Notes under the pieces: generated by a model
What the model saw: only the letters and a program-made list of their open reading frames with translations
The model's database searches: none
Told to the model about the DNA's origin: nothing
Part shown: piece after piece, positions 1 through 5,877 of the stretch
Layout of the letters: each line of letters opens with the position of its first letter
How positions within the stretch are numbered: the first letter of the stretch is position 1
Made by a program: the position numbers and the translations under genes
Origin: an uncultured Phenylobacterium sp.
GTDB taxonomy: Bacteria; Pseudomonadota; Alphaproteobacteria; Caulobacterales; Caulobacteraceae
DNA: 12,536 bases
Assembly: GCA_945952355.1 (NCBI GenBank)
Contig: CAMFIW010000032.1
Location: 1 to 12,536 of the forward strand
Reading direction: 5' to 3'

Positions 1-164
1 GGATAGGTGTGCTGACGCCAGGTCCCGCCGAAGTCGCCCATGGCCTCCAGCACCACGAAGCTCTTGCCGGGGCATTGGGTCCGCAGGTGGTAGGCCCCGC
101 CAACCCCAGAAATGCCCGCGCCCACGATCAGGACGTCGAAGTGTTCGGCGGCGGCTTCGGCCAT
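1..164 (-). CDS. FAD-dependent oxidoreductase, flavin monooxygenase type (N-terminal fragment)
   Basis: Only the first 54 codons lie in the window; the gene continues past position 1. The protein begins MAEAAAEHFDVLIVGAGISG, so a Rossmann strand and the GxGxxG dinucleotide-binding motif (GAGISG, residues about 16-21) bind the FAD. About 25 residues later comes VVLEAMGDFGGTWRQHTYP, where the E ends the second strand and contacts ribose, followed by the GGTW segment typical of flavin-containing and Baeyer-Villiger monooxygenases. Such enzymes use NADPH and O2 to oxygenate ketones or heteroatoms in the cytoplasm; the substrate cannot be told from this fragment. The start is the ATG at 164, with a GAGGGAG ribosome-binding site about 8 bases upstream. 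A palindrome sits about 50 bases upstream over the likely promoter, so the gene probably has its own repressor, which is not in the window. The family call is solid; the subfamily is uncertain. Confidence 0.85.
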   Translation of the reverse strand, partial: MAEAAAEHFDVLIVGAGISGVGGAYHLRTQCPGKSFVVLEAMGDFGGTWRQHTY

Positions 165-207
165 CGGCAGGTCTCCCTCAAGCGGCCGGCGTTCCTCGCC
201 GTCCCTA

Positions 208-239
208 GAGTTAGGTTATCAATGATAACCTTTGTCGCC
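208..239 (-). promoter_or_regulatory. Candidate sigma-70 promoter for the monooxygenase gene
   Basis: Reading the minus strand, TTGGCG (complement of about 233-238) is followed after exactly 17 bases by TAACCT (complement of about 210-215). The -35 resembles the Caulobacter-type TTGACG element; the -10 is a weaker match. Transcription would start some 35-40 bases before the ATG at 164. Its main support is that the 19-bp palindrome lies directly over it. Confidence 0.35.
213..231. promoter_or_regulatory. Perfect 19-bp palindrome, TetR-type operator candidate
   Basis: AGGTTATCAATGATAACCT is a perfect inverted repeat with 9-bp arms around a central A at 222. Its core, TATCAnTGATA, is the same as the core of the tetO operator bound by TetR. 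It lies in the gap between the CinA-like stop (265) and the monooxygenase start (164). On the minus strand it overlaps the spacer and -10 of a plausible promoter: TTGGCG, 17 bases, TAACCT. That placement suits a repressor that blocks RNA polymerase. TetR-family control of flavin monooxygenases by their substrates is common, but assigning this family to the site is inference. Confidence 0.6.
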
Positions 240-264
240 AAGACCCCTTTAACAAGCGTTTGAA

Positions 265-744
265 TCAGGCCGTCGCCCGCTCCAGCAGCCCGAGCGCGGC
301 GCCGGCGAAGGCCTCCATATTGGCCTGCCGGTCGCTGGAGCCGGTCTCCAGGGTGGTGACGAACTCCACCGGACCAGAGATCGCCACGCAGGTGTGGCCC
401 GCCGAGTCGCCATAGGGATTGCCGGTCGGTCCGGCCGCGCCGGTCTCCGAGATGCCCCAGGTGGAGCCGAACTGCTCGCGGATGCTGCGCGCCAGCAGCA
501 TGGCGTAGGGCTCGCTGGACGAGCGCATCCCCGCCGTCGCCTCGCGCGGAATGTCCAGCAGGGCGAAGCGGGCCTTGGCCGTGTAGATCACCCCGCCGCC
601 CATGTAGTAGGCCGAGGCGCCCGCCATCCCCAGCAGCGCCGCCGAGATCAGCCCGCCGGACGAGCTCTCGGCCACGGCCACCGTCTCGCCCCGTTCCTTC
701 AGCCGCCCGCCAATGGTCTCGGCCAGCTCGTAAAGCGCCTTCAT
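265..744 (-). CDS. CinA C-terminal domain protein (PncC-type nicotinamide-nucleotide amidohydrolase)
   Basis: A 159-aa single-domain protein matching the C-terminal domain of CinA. This family (E. coli PncC) deamidates nicotinamide mononucleotide to nicotinate mononucleotide in the cytoplasm, salvaging pyridine nucleotides. Visible marks are AESSSGG (residues 25-31, usually AESCTGG), GASAYYMGGGVIYTAKAR (42-59) and TGAAGPTG (101-108). By alignment from memory with E. coli PncC (Ser48, Tyr58, Lys61, Arg145), the active-site residues would be Ser44, Tyr54, Lys57 and Arg139, all present. The N-terminal molybdopterin-binding-like domain of full CinA is absent. The start at 744 is preceded by a GGAGG-rich ribosome-binding site, which lies inside a strong hairpin. 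The hydrolase gene ends 61 bases upstream on the same strand, so they may be co-transcribed. The family call is firm; the reaction is inferred. Confidence 0.88.
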   Translation of the reverse strand: MKALYELAETIGGRLKERGETVAVAESSSGGLISAALLGMAGASAYYMGGGVIYTAKARFALLDIPREATAGMRSSSEPYAMLLARSIREQFGSTWGISETGAAGPTGNPYGDSAGHTCVAISGPVEFVTTLETGSSDRQANMEAFAGAALGLLERATA

Positions 745-755
745 GTCCTGGTTCT

Positions 756-792
756 CCTCGCCTCCTCCCGGTCTAGCCGGACGGAGGCGAGG
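756..792 (-). promoter_or_regulatory. Long hairpin containing the ribosome-binding site of the CinA-like gene
   Basis: CCTCGCCTCC at 756-765 pairs perfectly with GGAGGCGAGG at 783-792. Inside, after a 2x2 internal loop, CCGG (768-771) pairs with CCGG (777-780) around the 5-base loop TCTAG. In minus-strand RNA the 3' arm is GGAGGCGAGG and ends 11 bases before the CinA-like AUG, so the structure would bury its Shine-Dalgarno sequence. It also lies just after the hydrolase stop (806) and could serve as a terminator or mRNA-end stabiliser. There is no T-run after it, which argues against a standard intrinsic terminator. Confidence 0.55.
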
Positions 793-805
793 GCGCCAAG
801 CCGCC

Positions 806-1630
806 TTAGCCTTGGACGAAGGCCAGCAGGTCGGCGTTGATGGTGTCCGCGTGGGTCGTGCACATTCCGTGCGGCAGGCCCGGATAGACCTTCAGCGTCC
901 CGTTCTTCACCAGCTTGGCCGACAGCAGGGCCGAGTCGGCGATCGGCACGATCTGGTCGTCGTCGCCGTGCAGGATCAGCACGGGCGCGTCGATCTTCTG
1001 CAGGTCCTCGGTGAAGTCGGTCTCGGAAAACGCCTTGATGCAATCGTAGTGGGCCTTGATCCCGCCGATCATTCCCTGTCGCCACCAGTTGTCGATCACC
1101 CCCGGATAGACCTTCGCGCCAGGCCGGTTGAATCCATAGAACGGCCCCTCCGGCACGTCGCGATAGAATTGGGCGCGGTTGGCGCTGAGCGCCGCGCGGA
1201 AGCCGTCGAACACCTCGATCGGCAGGCCGCCGGGGTTCTTGTCCGATTTCACCATCACCGGCGGCACCGCCCCGATCAGCACGGCCTTCGACACTCGCCC
1301 CGCGTCAGCGCGGGCCACATAGTGCGCCACCTCGCCACCACCCGTCGAATGGCCGATGTGGACCGCGCCCTTCAGGTCGAGCGCGGTGACCAGCGCCTTC
1401 ACGTCGGCGGCGTAGGTGTCCATCTCGTTGCCGGTGTCGGTCTGGGTCGAGCGGCCATGGCCGCGGCGGTCATGGGCGATCACCCGATAGCCCTTGCCGA
1501 GGAAAAACATCATCTGGGCGTCCCAGTCGTCGGCGCTCAGCGGCCAGCCGTGGTGGAAGACGATCGGCTCGCCCTGTCCCCAGTCCTTGTAGAAGATCTG
1601 GACGCCGTCCTGGGTCGTGATGGTGGGCAT
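806..1630 (-). CDS. Alpha/beta hydrolase, non-heme chloroperoxidase/arylesterase type
   Basis: A 274-aa cytoplasmic alpha/beta hydrolase close to the Pseudomonas fluorescens arylesterase and bacterial non-heme haloperoxidases. These cofactor-free enzymes hydrolyse esters and, with carboxylic acids and H2O2, form peracids. The opening [18 protein letters not shown] is characteristic. [11 protein letters not shown] (26-36) holds the oxyanion-hole Trp29. The nucleophile elbow GHSTGGG gives Ser95; GDDDQIVP gives Asp225; PHGM gives His254. The Ser-His and Asp-His spacings match the family, and the length is normal. AGGAAAGG lies 7 bases before the ATG at 1630. An ATG 5 bases upstream is out of frame and is rejected. 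The gene is first in a possible operon with the CinA-like gene and is divergent from the serine hydrolase at 1862. The natural substrate is unknown. Confidence 0.92.
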   Translation of the reverse strand: MPTITTQDGVQIFYKDWGQGEPIVFHHGWPLSADDWDAQMMFFLGKGYRVIAHDRRGHGRSTQTDTGNEMDTYAADVKALVTALDLKGAVHIGHSTGGGEVAHYVARADAGRVSKAVLIGAVPPVMVKSDKNPGGLPIEVFDGFRAALSANRAQFYRDVPEGPFYGFNRPGAKVYPGVIDNWWRQGMIGGIKAHYDCIKAFSETDFTEDLQKIDAPVLILHGDDDQIVPIADSALLSAKLVKNGTLKVYPGLPHGMCTTHADTINADLLAFVQG

Positions 1631-1861
1631 GGCATCGCCTTTCCTGCTTCCGGCCGTGGCCGATGAATGAAAGACGCCCCCATCGCGATCCTAGCCGCGA
1701 CGAGGCCGTCCGGCACGCGCAATACCGAGGCTCGGCGACGCCTTCACGACCCCCAGCGCTCCGCCCCTTCGCAACGGTGGGTTTCGCTTGGCGGCGCCCG
1801 GTTTCGGCGCGCATGATGCCGCCAATTCGAACGAACCGATTTTCCAGGGAGAGATTTTCAG
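1631..1861. promoter_or_regulatory. Divergent intergenic region between two hydrolase genes
   Basis: This 231-base gap must hold promoters for both the alpha/beta hydrolase (leftward) and the serine hydrolase (rightward). An 11-bp palindrome, CCGAGGCTCGG, lies at 1725-1735. The heptamer GGTTTCG occurs at 1780 and 1800, exactly 20 bases apart. No convincing -35/-10 pair was found. GGGAGAG at about 1847-1853 is the ribosome-binding site for the gene starting at 1862. I see no coding sequence here. Confidence 0.4.
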
Positions 1862-3094
1862 ATGGACGCCCAATCCCAATGGACGGGGCTCGACGCCTCG
1901 CGCCTCGAACGGATCACCGACCACCTCGAACGCAACTATATTGGGCCGCAGAAGATCGCCGGCTGCCAGGTCGCGGTCGCCCGGCATGGTCACCTTGCCT
2001 ATCAGAAGAGCCTCGGCTCCATGGATCTGGAACGCGGTAAGGCGATGCGCGACGACGCCATCTTCCGCATCTATTCCATGACCAAGCCGATCACCTCGGT
2101 CGCGCTGATGACCCTGTATGAAAAGGGCTATTTCCAGCTCAACGACCCGGTCAGCCGCTATGTCCCGTCCTGGAAGAACCACCGCGTGTGGGTCTCGGGC
2201 GAGGGCGACAGCATGGTCACCGAGGCGCCCAACCGTCCCGTCTCATTCCGTGATGTGCTCTCCCATACCGGCGGATTCACCTACGGCGGCGGACTGCCCG
2301 GCGTCGGCATCCAGCACCCGATCGACCAGATCTACCGCAGCCTGAAGGTCCGCAGCGTCGGCGGCGCCGACACGATGATGGAATTCCTCGACAAGCTCGG
2401 TCAGGTGCCGCTGCGATATCAGCCGGGCGAACAGTGGATGTATTCGCTGGCCACCGATATCTGCGGCGCCCTCGTCGAAGTGATCAGCGGCAAGTCCTTC
2501 GCCCAATACCTGCAGGACGAGATCTTCGGCCCGCTTGGCATGGTCGACACCGCCTTCCAGGTGGCTCCCGAGAAGCTCGACCGCTTCTGCGCCAACTACC
2601 AGCGCGGCGCAGACAAGAAGCTGAAGCTGATCGACGATCCGGCGACCTCGACCTTCGCCGCCGAGCCCGGCTTCAAGTCGGGTGGGGGCGGTCTGACCGG
2701 CACGACCGCCGACTATATGCGCTTCTGCGAGATGCTCCGCCGGGGGGGCGAACTCGACGGCGCGCGCATCCTCGGCCCCCGAACGCTCGAGATGATGCAC
2801 ATGAACCATCTTAAGGGCGGCAAGGACCTCACCCAGATGGCCCTCGGCTCGTTCTCGGAAACCGCCAACGAGGGCGTCGGCTTTGGCCTCGGCTTCGCCT
2901 CCACCATGGGGGTGGTCGAGACCGGCGGGCTGGGCGTCGGCGACTACTATTGGGGCGGCGCCGCCTCGACGATCTTCTTCGTCGATCCGAAGGAGGACAT
3001 GACCATGGTCTTCATGACCCAGCTCATGCCGTCGGGCACCTTCAACTTCCGTGGCCAGCTTAAGAGCCTGATCTACTCTGCAATCGTCGACTAA
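1862..3094 (+). CDS. Beta-lactamase-fold serine hydrolase (family VIII esterase-like)
   Basis: A 410-aa protein of the beta-lactamase/penicillin-binding protein-like family (Pfam Beta-lactamase, PF00144), most like EstB-type family VIII carboxylesterases. The SxxK motif is Ser72-Met-Thr-Lys75 (YSMTKPITSV), giving nucleophile and general base. The YxN-type motif is Tyr194-Ser-Leu (QWMYSLATD), whose Tyr assists catalysis. The third motif, normally KTG in beta-lactamases, appears as Trp364-Gly-Gly (YYWGGAAST), as in esterases. No signal peptide is visible, so a cytoplasmic esterase is more likely than a periplasmic beta-lactamase. The ATG at 1862 has GGGAGAG 8 bases upstream. Length is normal for the family. 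Acyl-ester substrates such as phenyl or short-chain esters are typical, but the true substrate cannot be read from sequence. It converges with the lipoprotein gene at 3134. Confidence 0.9.
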   Translation: MDAQSQWTGLDASRLERITDHLERNYIGPQKIAGCQVAVARHGHLAYQKSLGSMDLERGKAMRDDAIFRIYSMTKPITSVALMTLYEKGYFQLNDPVSRYVPSWKNHRVWVSGEGDSMVTEAPNRPVSFRDVLSHTGGFTYGGGLPGVGIQHPIDQIYRSLKVRSVGGADTMMEFLDKLGQVPLRYQPGEQWMYSLATDICGALVEVISGKSFAQYLQDEIFGPLGMVDTAFQVAPEKLDRFCANYQRGADKKLKLIDDPATSTFAAEPGFKSGGGGLTGTTADYMRFCEMLRRGGELDGARILGPRTLEMMHMNHLKGGKDLTQMALGSFSETANEGVGFGLGFASTMGVVETGGLGVGDYYWGGAASTIFFVDPKEDMTMVFMTQLMPSGTFNFRGQLKSLIYSAIVD

Positions 3095-3099
3095 CCGGC

Positions 3100-3130
3100 C
3101 GGCGGCTTCTGCCCCGCGCGGGAGCCGCCG
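3100..3130. terminator. Hairpin between convergent genes, probable bidirectional terminator
   Basis: CGGCGGCT (3100-3107) pairs perfectly with AGCCGCCG (3123-3130), and the GC-rich loop can pair further. It begins 6 bases after the serine hydrolase stop and ends 3 bases past the stop of the convergent lipoprotein gene. Placement is right for a shared terminator, but neither strand has a clear T-run, so efficiency is doubtful. Confidence 0.45.
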
Positions 3131-3133
3131 ACC

Positions 3134-3793
3134 TCATCTTTCGGGATCCCGCACCCAGTAGGCGGTGACGCCTGGCTCGTCCCTGTCGTTCACGAAGGCC
3201 CAGGACTCGCTCTGGATCACGGCATTGCGAACCGGAAGCTGGCCACGGGCCAGGCAGTTGGCGTTCGGTCCCTTGCCCGGCGTCAGCCCGGAGAGAGCCT
3301 TGGCGGGTTTCGACTTGCCCTTGGCCGGCGCAGGCGGCGGACCGGCGCTCTTGGGCCGCGCGCAGAAGGCGGGCCACACCCGCGCCCGGATGATCACGCC
3401 GTCGACGTCCGACGCCAAGGGCCGCAGTCCGAGATAGACATAGGGCGCACGCGCCTTCCCCTCCTCCTTGACGCCCTGAACCTGCAACACGGCGGGATCC
3501 CCGGCCGCCACCAGCCAGGTGGTCTCGTGCTCGATGGCGGCGCGCGTATCGCGGCGAATCAGCTTGGCCGTGCCGTCGGCGCGCAACTCGACCGCCTGAG
3601 CGCAGTCGGGCCACTTCCTGGGTGAGGCGCGAAGGTTAAGCTTGCAGCCGGGCTGGACCAGGGCCCACAGGCCGGGCTTGAGAACTGGCGCCGAACGGGC
3701 GTCCAAAGGCCCGAACAGCGGGCGATCCGAGCTCACCATTCCGCAGCTCGCCAGGGTCAGGGCCGCCAGGATCAGGGTGAGGGTACGCAACAT
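3134..3793 (-). CDS. Putative lipoprotein of unknown function
   Basis: A 219-aa protein with a lipoprotein signal: positively charged start, hydrophobic core, then LASC with the lipidated Cys at residue 17 (MLRTLTLILAALTLASC). It should be anchored in the outer or inner membrane facing the periplasm. Four further cysteines (50, 64, 144, 180) could form two disulfides. A Pro/Ala/Lys-rich stretch at about 149-175 looks like a flexible linker. The region from 40 to 145 reads as a beta-rich domain, including GLWALVQPGCKLN and YVYLGLRPLASDVDGV. I do not recognise a family. The start at 3793 has GGGAAG about 8 bases upstream, and the lipobox sits at the right distance from it. The gene is divergent from the BolA gene, with a 72-base shared control region. 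Confidence 0.75.
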   Translation of the reverse strand: MLRTLTLILAALTLASCGMVSSDRPLFGPLDARSAPVLKPGLWALVQPGCKLNLRASPRKWPDCAQAVELRADGTAKLIRRDTRAAIEHETTWLVAAGDPAVLQVQGVKEEGKARAPYVYLGLRPLASDVDGVIIRARVWPAFCARPKSAGPPPAPAKGKSKPAKALSGLTPGKGPNANCLARGQLPVRNAVIQSESWAFVNDRDEPGVTAYWVRDPER

Positions 3794-3824
3794 GGATCGG
3801 GCTTCCCATCTAACGGTTGTTAAG

Positions 3825-3841
3825 CTTTCTACCTCAGAAAG
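3825..3841. promoter_or_regulatory. Inverted repeat in the divergent lipoprotein/BolA promoter region
   Basis: CTTTCT (3825-3830) and AGAAAG (3836-3841) form a perfect 6-bp inverted repeat with a 5-base gap, in the AT-rich part of the 72-base divergent intergenic region. A loose promoter toward bolA can be drawn: TTGTTA at 3817-3822, 17 bases, AGATTC at 3840-3845. The repeat would then lie in the spacer, as an operator could. The promoter match is weak, and I cannot name the binding protein. Confidence 0.3.
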
Positions 3842-3865
3842 ATTCCCTTAAGCGGAGCGACCCGG

Positions 3866-4099
3866 ATGCCCATGCCACTCGCCGCGTTGGAAGCGGAGCT
3901 CAAGGCCGCCTTTCCCGACGCGGACATCAGAATCGACGACCTTGCCGGCGATGGCGACCATTATCGCGCCCGGATTGTCTCCCAGGCCTTCGCCGGCCTC
4001 AACAGGGTCAAGCAGCATCAGCTCGTCTACGCCGCCCTCAAGGGCAAGGTGGGGGGCGAACTGCACGCGCTCGCCCTCGAGACCCAGGCTCCAGGCTAG
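3866..4099 (+). CDS. BolA-family protein
   Basis: A 77-aa protein of the BolA/IbaG family, a small KH-like alpha/beta fold. BolA proteins pair with monothiol CGFS glutaredoxins to bind or deliver a [2Fe-2S] cluster, and some also act as transcription regulators. Visible family marks are DLAGDGDHYRARI (25-37), FAGLNRVKQHQLVYAAL (42-58) with the central basic helix, and GELHALALET (64-73). His67 is the conserved C-terminal cluster ligand in BolA-Grx complexes; His32 in the preceding loop is a candidate second ligand. The length is usual for the short alphaproteobacterial form. The ATG at 3866 is chosen because GGAG lies about 8 bases before it; an ATG two codons later is possible. It heads a plus-strand group that includes its expected partner, the CGFS glutaredoxin at 5094. 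Confidence 0.93.
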   Translation: MPMPLAALEAELKAAFPDADIRIDDLAGDGDHYRARIVSQAFAGLNRVKQHQLVYAALKGKVGGELHALALETQAPG

Positions 4100-4108
4100 G
4101 CCCCCGCG

Positions 4109-5008
4109 ATGCGCTACCGGCCCTTCGGCATTTCGGGCAAGGCGGTCTCGGCCGTAAGCCTGTACCTGCGCGAGGCGCCGAACATGACCACGCCCCAGGC
4201 GTGGCGGGCCATGGTCTATTCGGCCATGGAGAACGGCATCAACTGCTTCGAGATCAGCGCCGGCCTCGAGGTCGCCGCGCTCGGCATGGGCGAAGCCCTG
4301 CGCGCGGTCGAGCGGCGGCTGATCTTCCTGTCCTGGCGCCTGCGCGGCGATGGCAGCCAGCCGCTCAGCGCCCAGGCCATCGCCGCGAGCGTGCGAAGCG
4401 GTCTGCAACGCACCGGCGCCGGATATTTCGACCTGCTGACCATGGACGAGGCGGCCTATGAGAGCCTGGAGCCCAGCGCCCATGGCTATCTCGCCGACCT
4501 GCGCGCGGCGGGTCATTGCCTGGCTCTCGGCATCGTGGGCGAAGGCGCCGCCAGCGAGGCCTGTATAGCCTCGGCGAGCTTCGACGTGTTGGCCACCCCC
4601 TTCAACCTGACCTCCGACTGGAAGGCGCGCCGTCGGGTTCGGGACGCGTCGGCTCACAATATGACCATCATCGCCTATGATGCGTTCCCTCAGGCCCAGA
4701 TCCGGGTCGGCGCGGGCGGCGGCGGCTCGGTGCGCGGCGGCGGCCTTCTGCATCGCAAGCCGGCCGACCCCTTGGCCGGCGCCGGCACCTACGCCTTCCT
4801 GCACCAGACCTCGAGCTGGTCGCCGGAAGAGCTCTGCCTGGCATATTTGCTGACCGAACCGACCTTCGCCACCGTCCAGGTCGAGGCCTTCCGCGCCGAG
4901 AGCATTGCGCGCATCGCCGCCGTCACCGATCGCGACCTGCCCACCGGCGTGGCGGCCCAGATCGAGATGGCTCGCTTCAGCGCCGAAGGCGAACGCCGGC
5001 GCGCCTGA
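4109..5008 (+). CDS. Aldo/keto reductase-like protein lacking the catalytic tetrad
   Basis: A 299-aa protein with the outline of the aldo/keto reductase (TIM-barrel) family. It opens MRYRPFGISGKAVSAVSLYL, then has NGINCFEIS (42-50), LGMGEALRAVERRLIFLS (58-75), GLQRTGAGYFDLL (98-110) and LRAAGHCLALGIVGEG (131-146), all standard landmarks. The Asp-Tyr-Lys-His tetrad is not there: the usual FDTA Asp is Glu48, Tyr aligns with Leu53, the Lys of the TK strand with Trp76 (or Ser75), and the His after DLY with Asp113. The C-terminal NADPH-phosphate segment is also altered (VQVEAFRAESIARI), and residues 201-212 are a Gly-rich low-complexity insert. It is therefore probably not a normal reductase. The gene starts 9 bases after the bolA stop, so the two are very likely co-transcribed. 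The family is clear; the function is unknown. Confidence 0.85.
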   Translation: MRYRPFGISGKAVSAVSLYLREAPNMTTPQAWRAMVYSAMENGINCFEISAGLEVAALGMGEALRAVERRLIFLSWRLRGDGSQPLSAQAIAASVRSGLQRTGAGYFDLLTMDEAAYESLEPSAHGYLADLRAAGHCLALGIVGEGAASEACIASASFDVLATPFNLTSDWKARRRVRDASAHNMTIIAYDAFPQAQIRVGAGGGGSVRGGGLLHRKPADPLAGAGTYAFLHQTSSWSPEELCLAYLLTEPTFATVQVEAFRAESIARIAAVTDRDLPTGVAAQIEMARFSAEGERRRA

Positions 5009-5033
5009 TCGGCGAACGCCGCCGCGACACGCA

Positions 5034-5062
5034 TTGACCGGCGTCGCGCGGGCGCCTACCTC
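5034..5062 (+). promoter_or_regulatory. Candidate promoter for grxD
   Basis: TTGACC at 5034-5039, a 17-base spacer and TACCTC at 5057-5062 lie in the 85-base gap between the aldo/keto reductase-like gene and grxD. Transcription would start near 5069, about 25 bases before the grxD ATG. The -35 is good and the -10 weak. If real, grxD and the thioesterase gene have their own promoter in addition to any read-through from bolA. Confidence 0.3.
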
Positions 5063-5093
5063 TCACGCGATCCATTCGTCGAAAGACCTGACC

Positions 5094-5435
5094 ATGACCG
5101 ACGTCGCCACCGCCAATCCCGTCCACGACTTCATCGGCAAGACCATCGCCACCCATCCGGTGGTGCTGTTCATGAAGGGCGTGCCGGAACAGCCGCGCTG
5201 CGGATTTTCGGCCCTGGTGGTCCAGGTGCTCGACCACATGGGCGTCGACTTCGTCGGCGTCGACGTGCTGCAGGACGACGCCCTTCGCGAAGGCATCAAG
5301 TCCTTCTCCGACTGGCCGACCATCCCGCAGCTCTATGTGAAGGGCGAGTTCGTCGGCGGCGCGGACATCGTGAAAGAGATGTTCCAGTCGGGCGAGCTCA
5401 AGACGCACATGACCGAACAGGGCGTCCTGGCCTAG
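5094..5435 (+). CDS. grxD: Monothiol glutaredoxin, Grx4/GrxD family
   Basis: A 113-aa monothiol glutaredoxin. The active site is Cys36-Gly-Phe-Ser39 (PRCGFSA), with Lys28 upstream (FMKG), the WPTIPQLYVKGEFVGGADI segment (74-92) carrying the cis-Pro TIP motif, and the GG-D glutathione-binding end. CGFS glutaredoxins bind a glutathione-ligated [2Fe-2S] cluster as homodimers or as heterodimers with BolA, and carry clusters or sense iron in the cytoplasm. The frame is open upstream to 4905, but the ATG at 5094 is preferred. It gives the standard family length and the usual N-terminal helix, while the upstream stretch overlaps the preceding gene and is Arg/Pro-rich. The Shine-Dalgarno sequence is weak (GAAAGA). 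BolA two genes upstream is the expected partner. Confidence 0.96.
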   Translation: MTDVATANPVHDFIGKTIATHPVVLFMKGVPEQPRCGFSALVVQVLDHMGVDFVGVDVLQDDALREGIKSFSDWPTIPQLYVKGEFVGGADIVKEMFQSGELKTHMTEQGVLA

Positions 5436-5457
5436 CCCGCCACACTCCGCGGGCGCC

Positions 5458-5877
5458 ATGTCCAAGCTGCTCGAACCGCCCGAGGGCCAGCAGGTCTTCG
5501 AACGCGCCTTCACGCCCGAGGCTTCGGACATCGACGCCAACGGCCACGTGAACAACGTGGTCTATCTGGACTGGGCCCAGATCGTCGCCATCGCCCATTG
5601 GGAGGCCCGCCAGCCTGCGGAGGAACAGGCTCGCTGGGCCTGGATCTGCCTCCGCCACGAAGTCGACTACCGCCGCGCTCTGATGCCCGGCGAAACCGCC
5701 CGGGCGCGGACCTGGGTGGCCCCGGAGCCTGACGGCCCGCGCTTCGACCGGTATGTCCGCATCGACGGCCCCGACGGGGCCATGTGCGCCCAAGCCAAGA
5801 CCACCTGGTGCCTGATCGAGCAGGCCAGCGGACGCCCGCGCCGGGTCCCGGCCGAGATCGTCGCCCGCTTCGTCTAG
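5458..5877 (+). CDS. Acyl-CoA thioesterase, 4HBT/YbgC-like hotdog fold
   Basis: A 139-aa single hotdog-fold protein of the 4-hydroxybenzoyl-CoA thioesterase/YbgC/FadM group, which hydrolyse acyl-CoA or acyl-ACP thioesters in the cytoplasm. The signature SDIDANGHVNNVVYLDWAQ is at residues 23-41. Asp26 is the expected catalytic carboxylate, and Gly29-His30-Val-Asn-Asn follow. The second half has the expected strands (ICLRHEVDYRRALMPGETARARTWV). The gene begins 22 bases after the grxD stop, with no strong Shine-Dalgarno sequence, suggesting co-transcription. A small inverted repeat, CCCGC...GCGGG, lies just before the ATG. Its stop codon overlaps that of the convergent membrane protein gene within CTAG. 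The fold is certain; the acyl substrate is not. Confidence 0.9.
   Translation: MSKLLEPPEGQQVFERAFTPEASDIDANGHVNNVVYLDWAQIVAIAHWEARQPAEEQARWAWICLRHEVDYRRALMPGETARARTWVAPEPDGPRFDRYVRIDGPDGAMCAQAKTTWCLIEQASGRPRRVPAEIVARFV

Noticed and set aside
743..1666. Long plus-strand open frame (307 codons) opposite the alpha/beta hydrolase
   Set aside because: It is antisense to a gene with a complete catalytic triad. The Arg/His/Val/Gly-rich composition and lack of motifs are typical of GC-rich shadow frames.
1780..1806. GGTTTCG repeated with a 20-base spacing upstream of the serine hydrolase
   Set aside because: A 7-base repeat in a GC-rich gap is weak evidence for an operator, and no symmetry or promoter supports it; kept only as a note in the intergenic entry.
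1691..2182. Minus-strand open frame covering the divergent region and the start of the serine hydrolase
   Set aside because: It overlaps the serine hydrolase N-terminus antisense and lacks any recognisable motif or ribosome-binding site.
3848..4804. Long minus-strand open frame (318 codons) across bolA and the aldo/keto reductase-like gene
   Set aside because: It is antisense to two recognisable genes, has no family motif and shows shadow-frame composition.
4905..5093. 63-codon N-terminal extension of grxD
   Set aside because: It overlaps the preceding gene, is not glutaredoxin-like, and the ATG at 5094 gives the exact family length.
5436..5457. CCCGC/GCGGG inverted repeat between grxD and the thioesterase gene
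   Set aside because: A 5-bp stem in GC-rich sequence with no T-run; too weak to call a terminator or an RNA switch.
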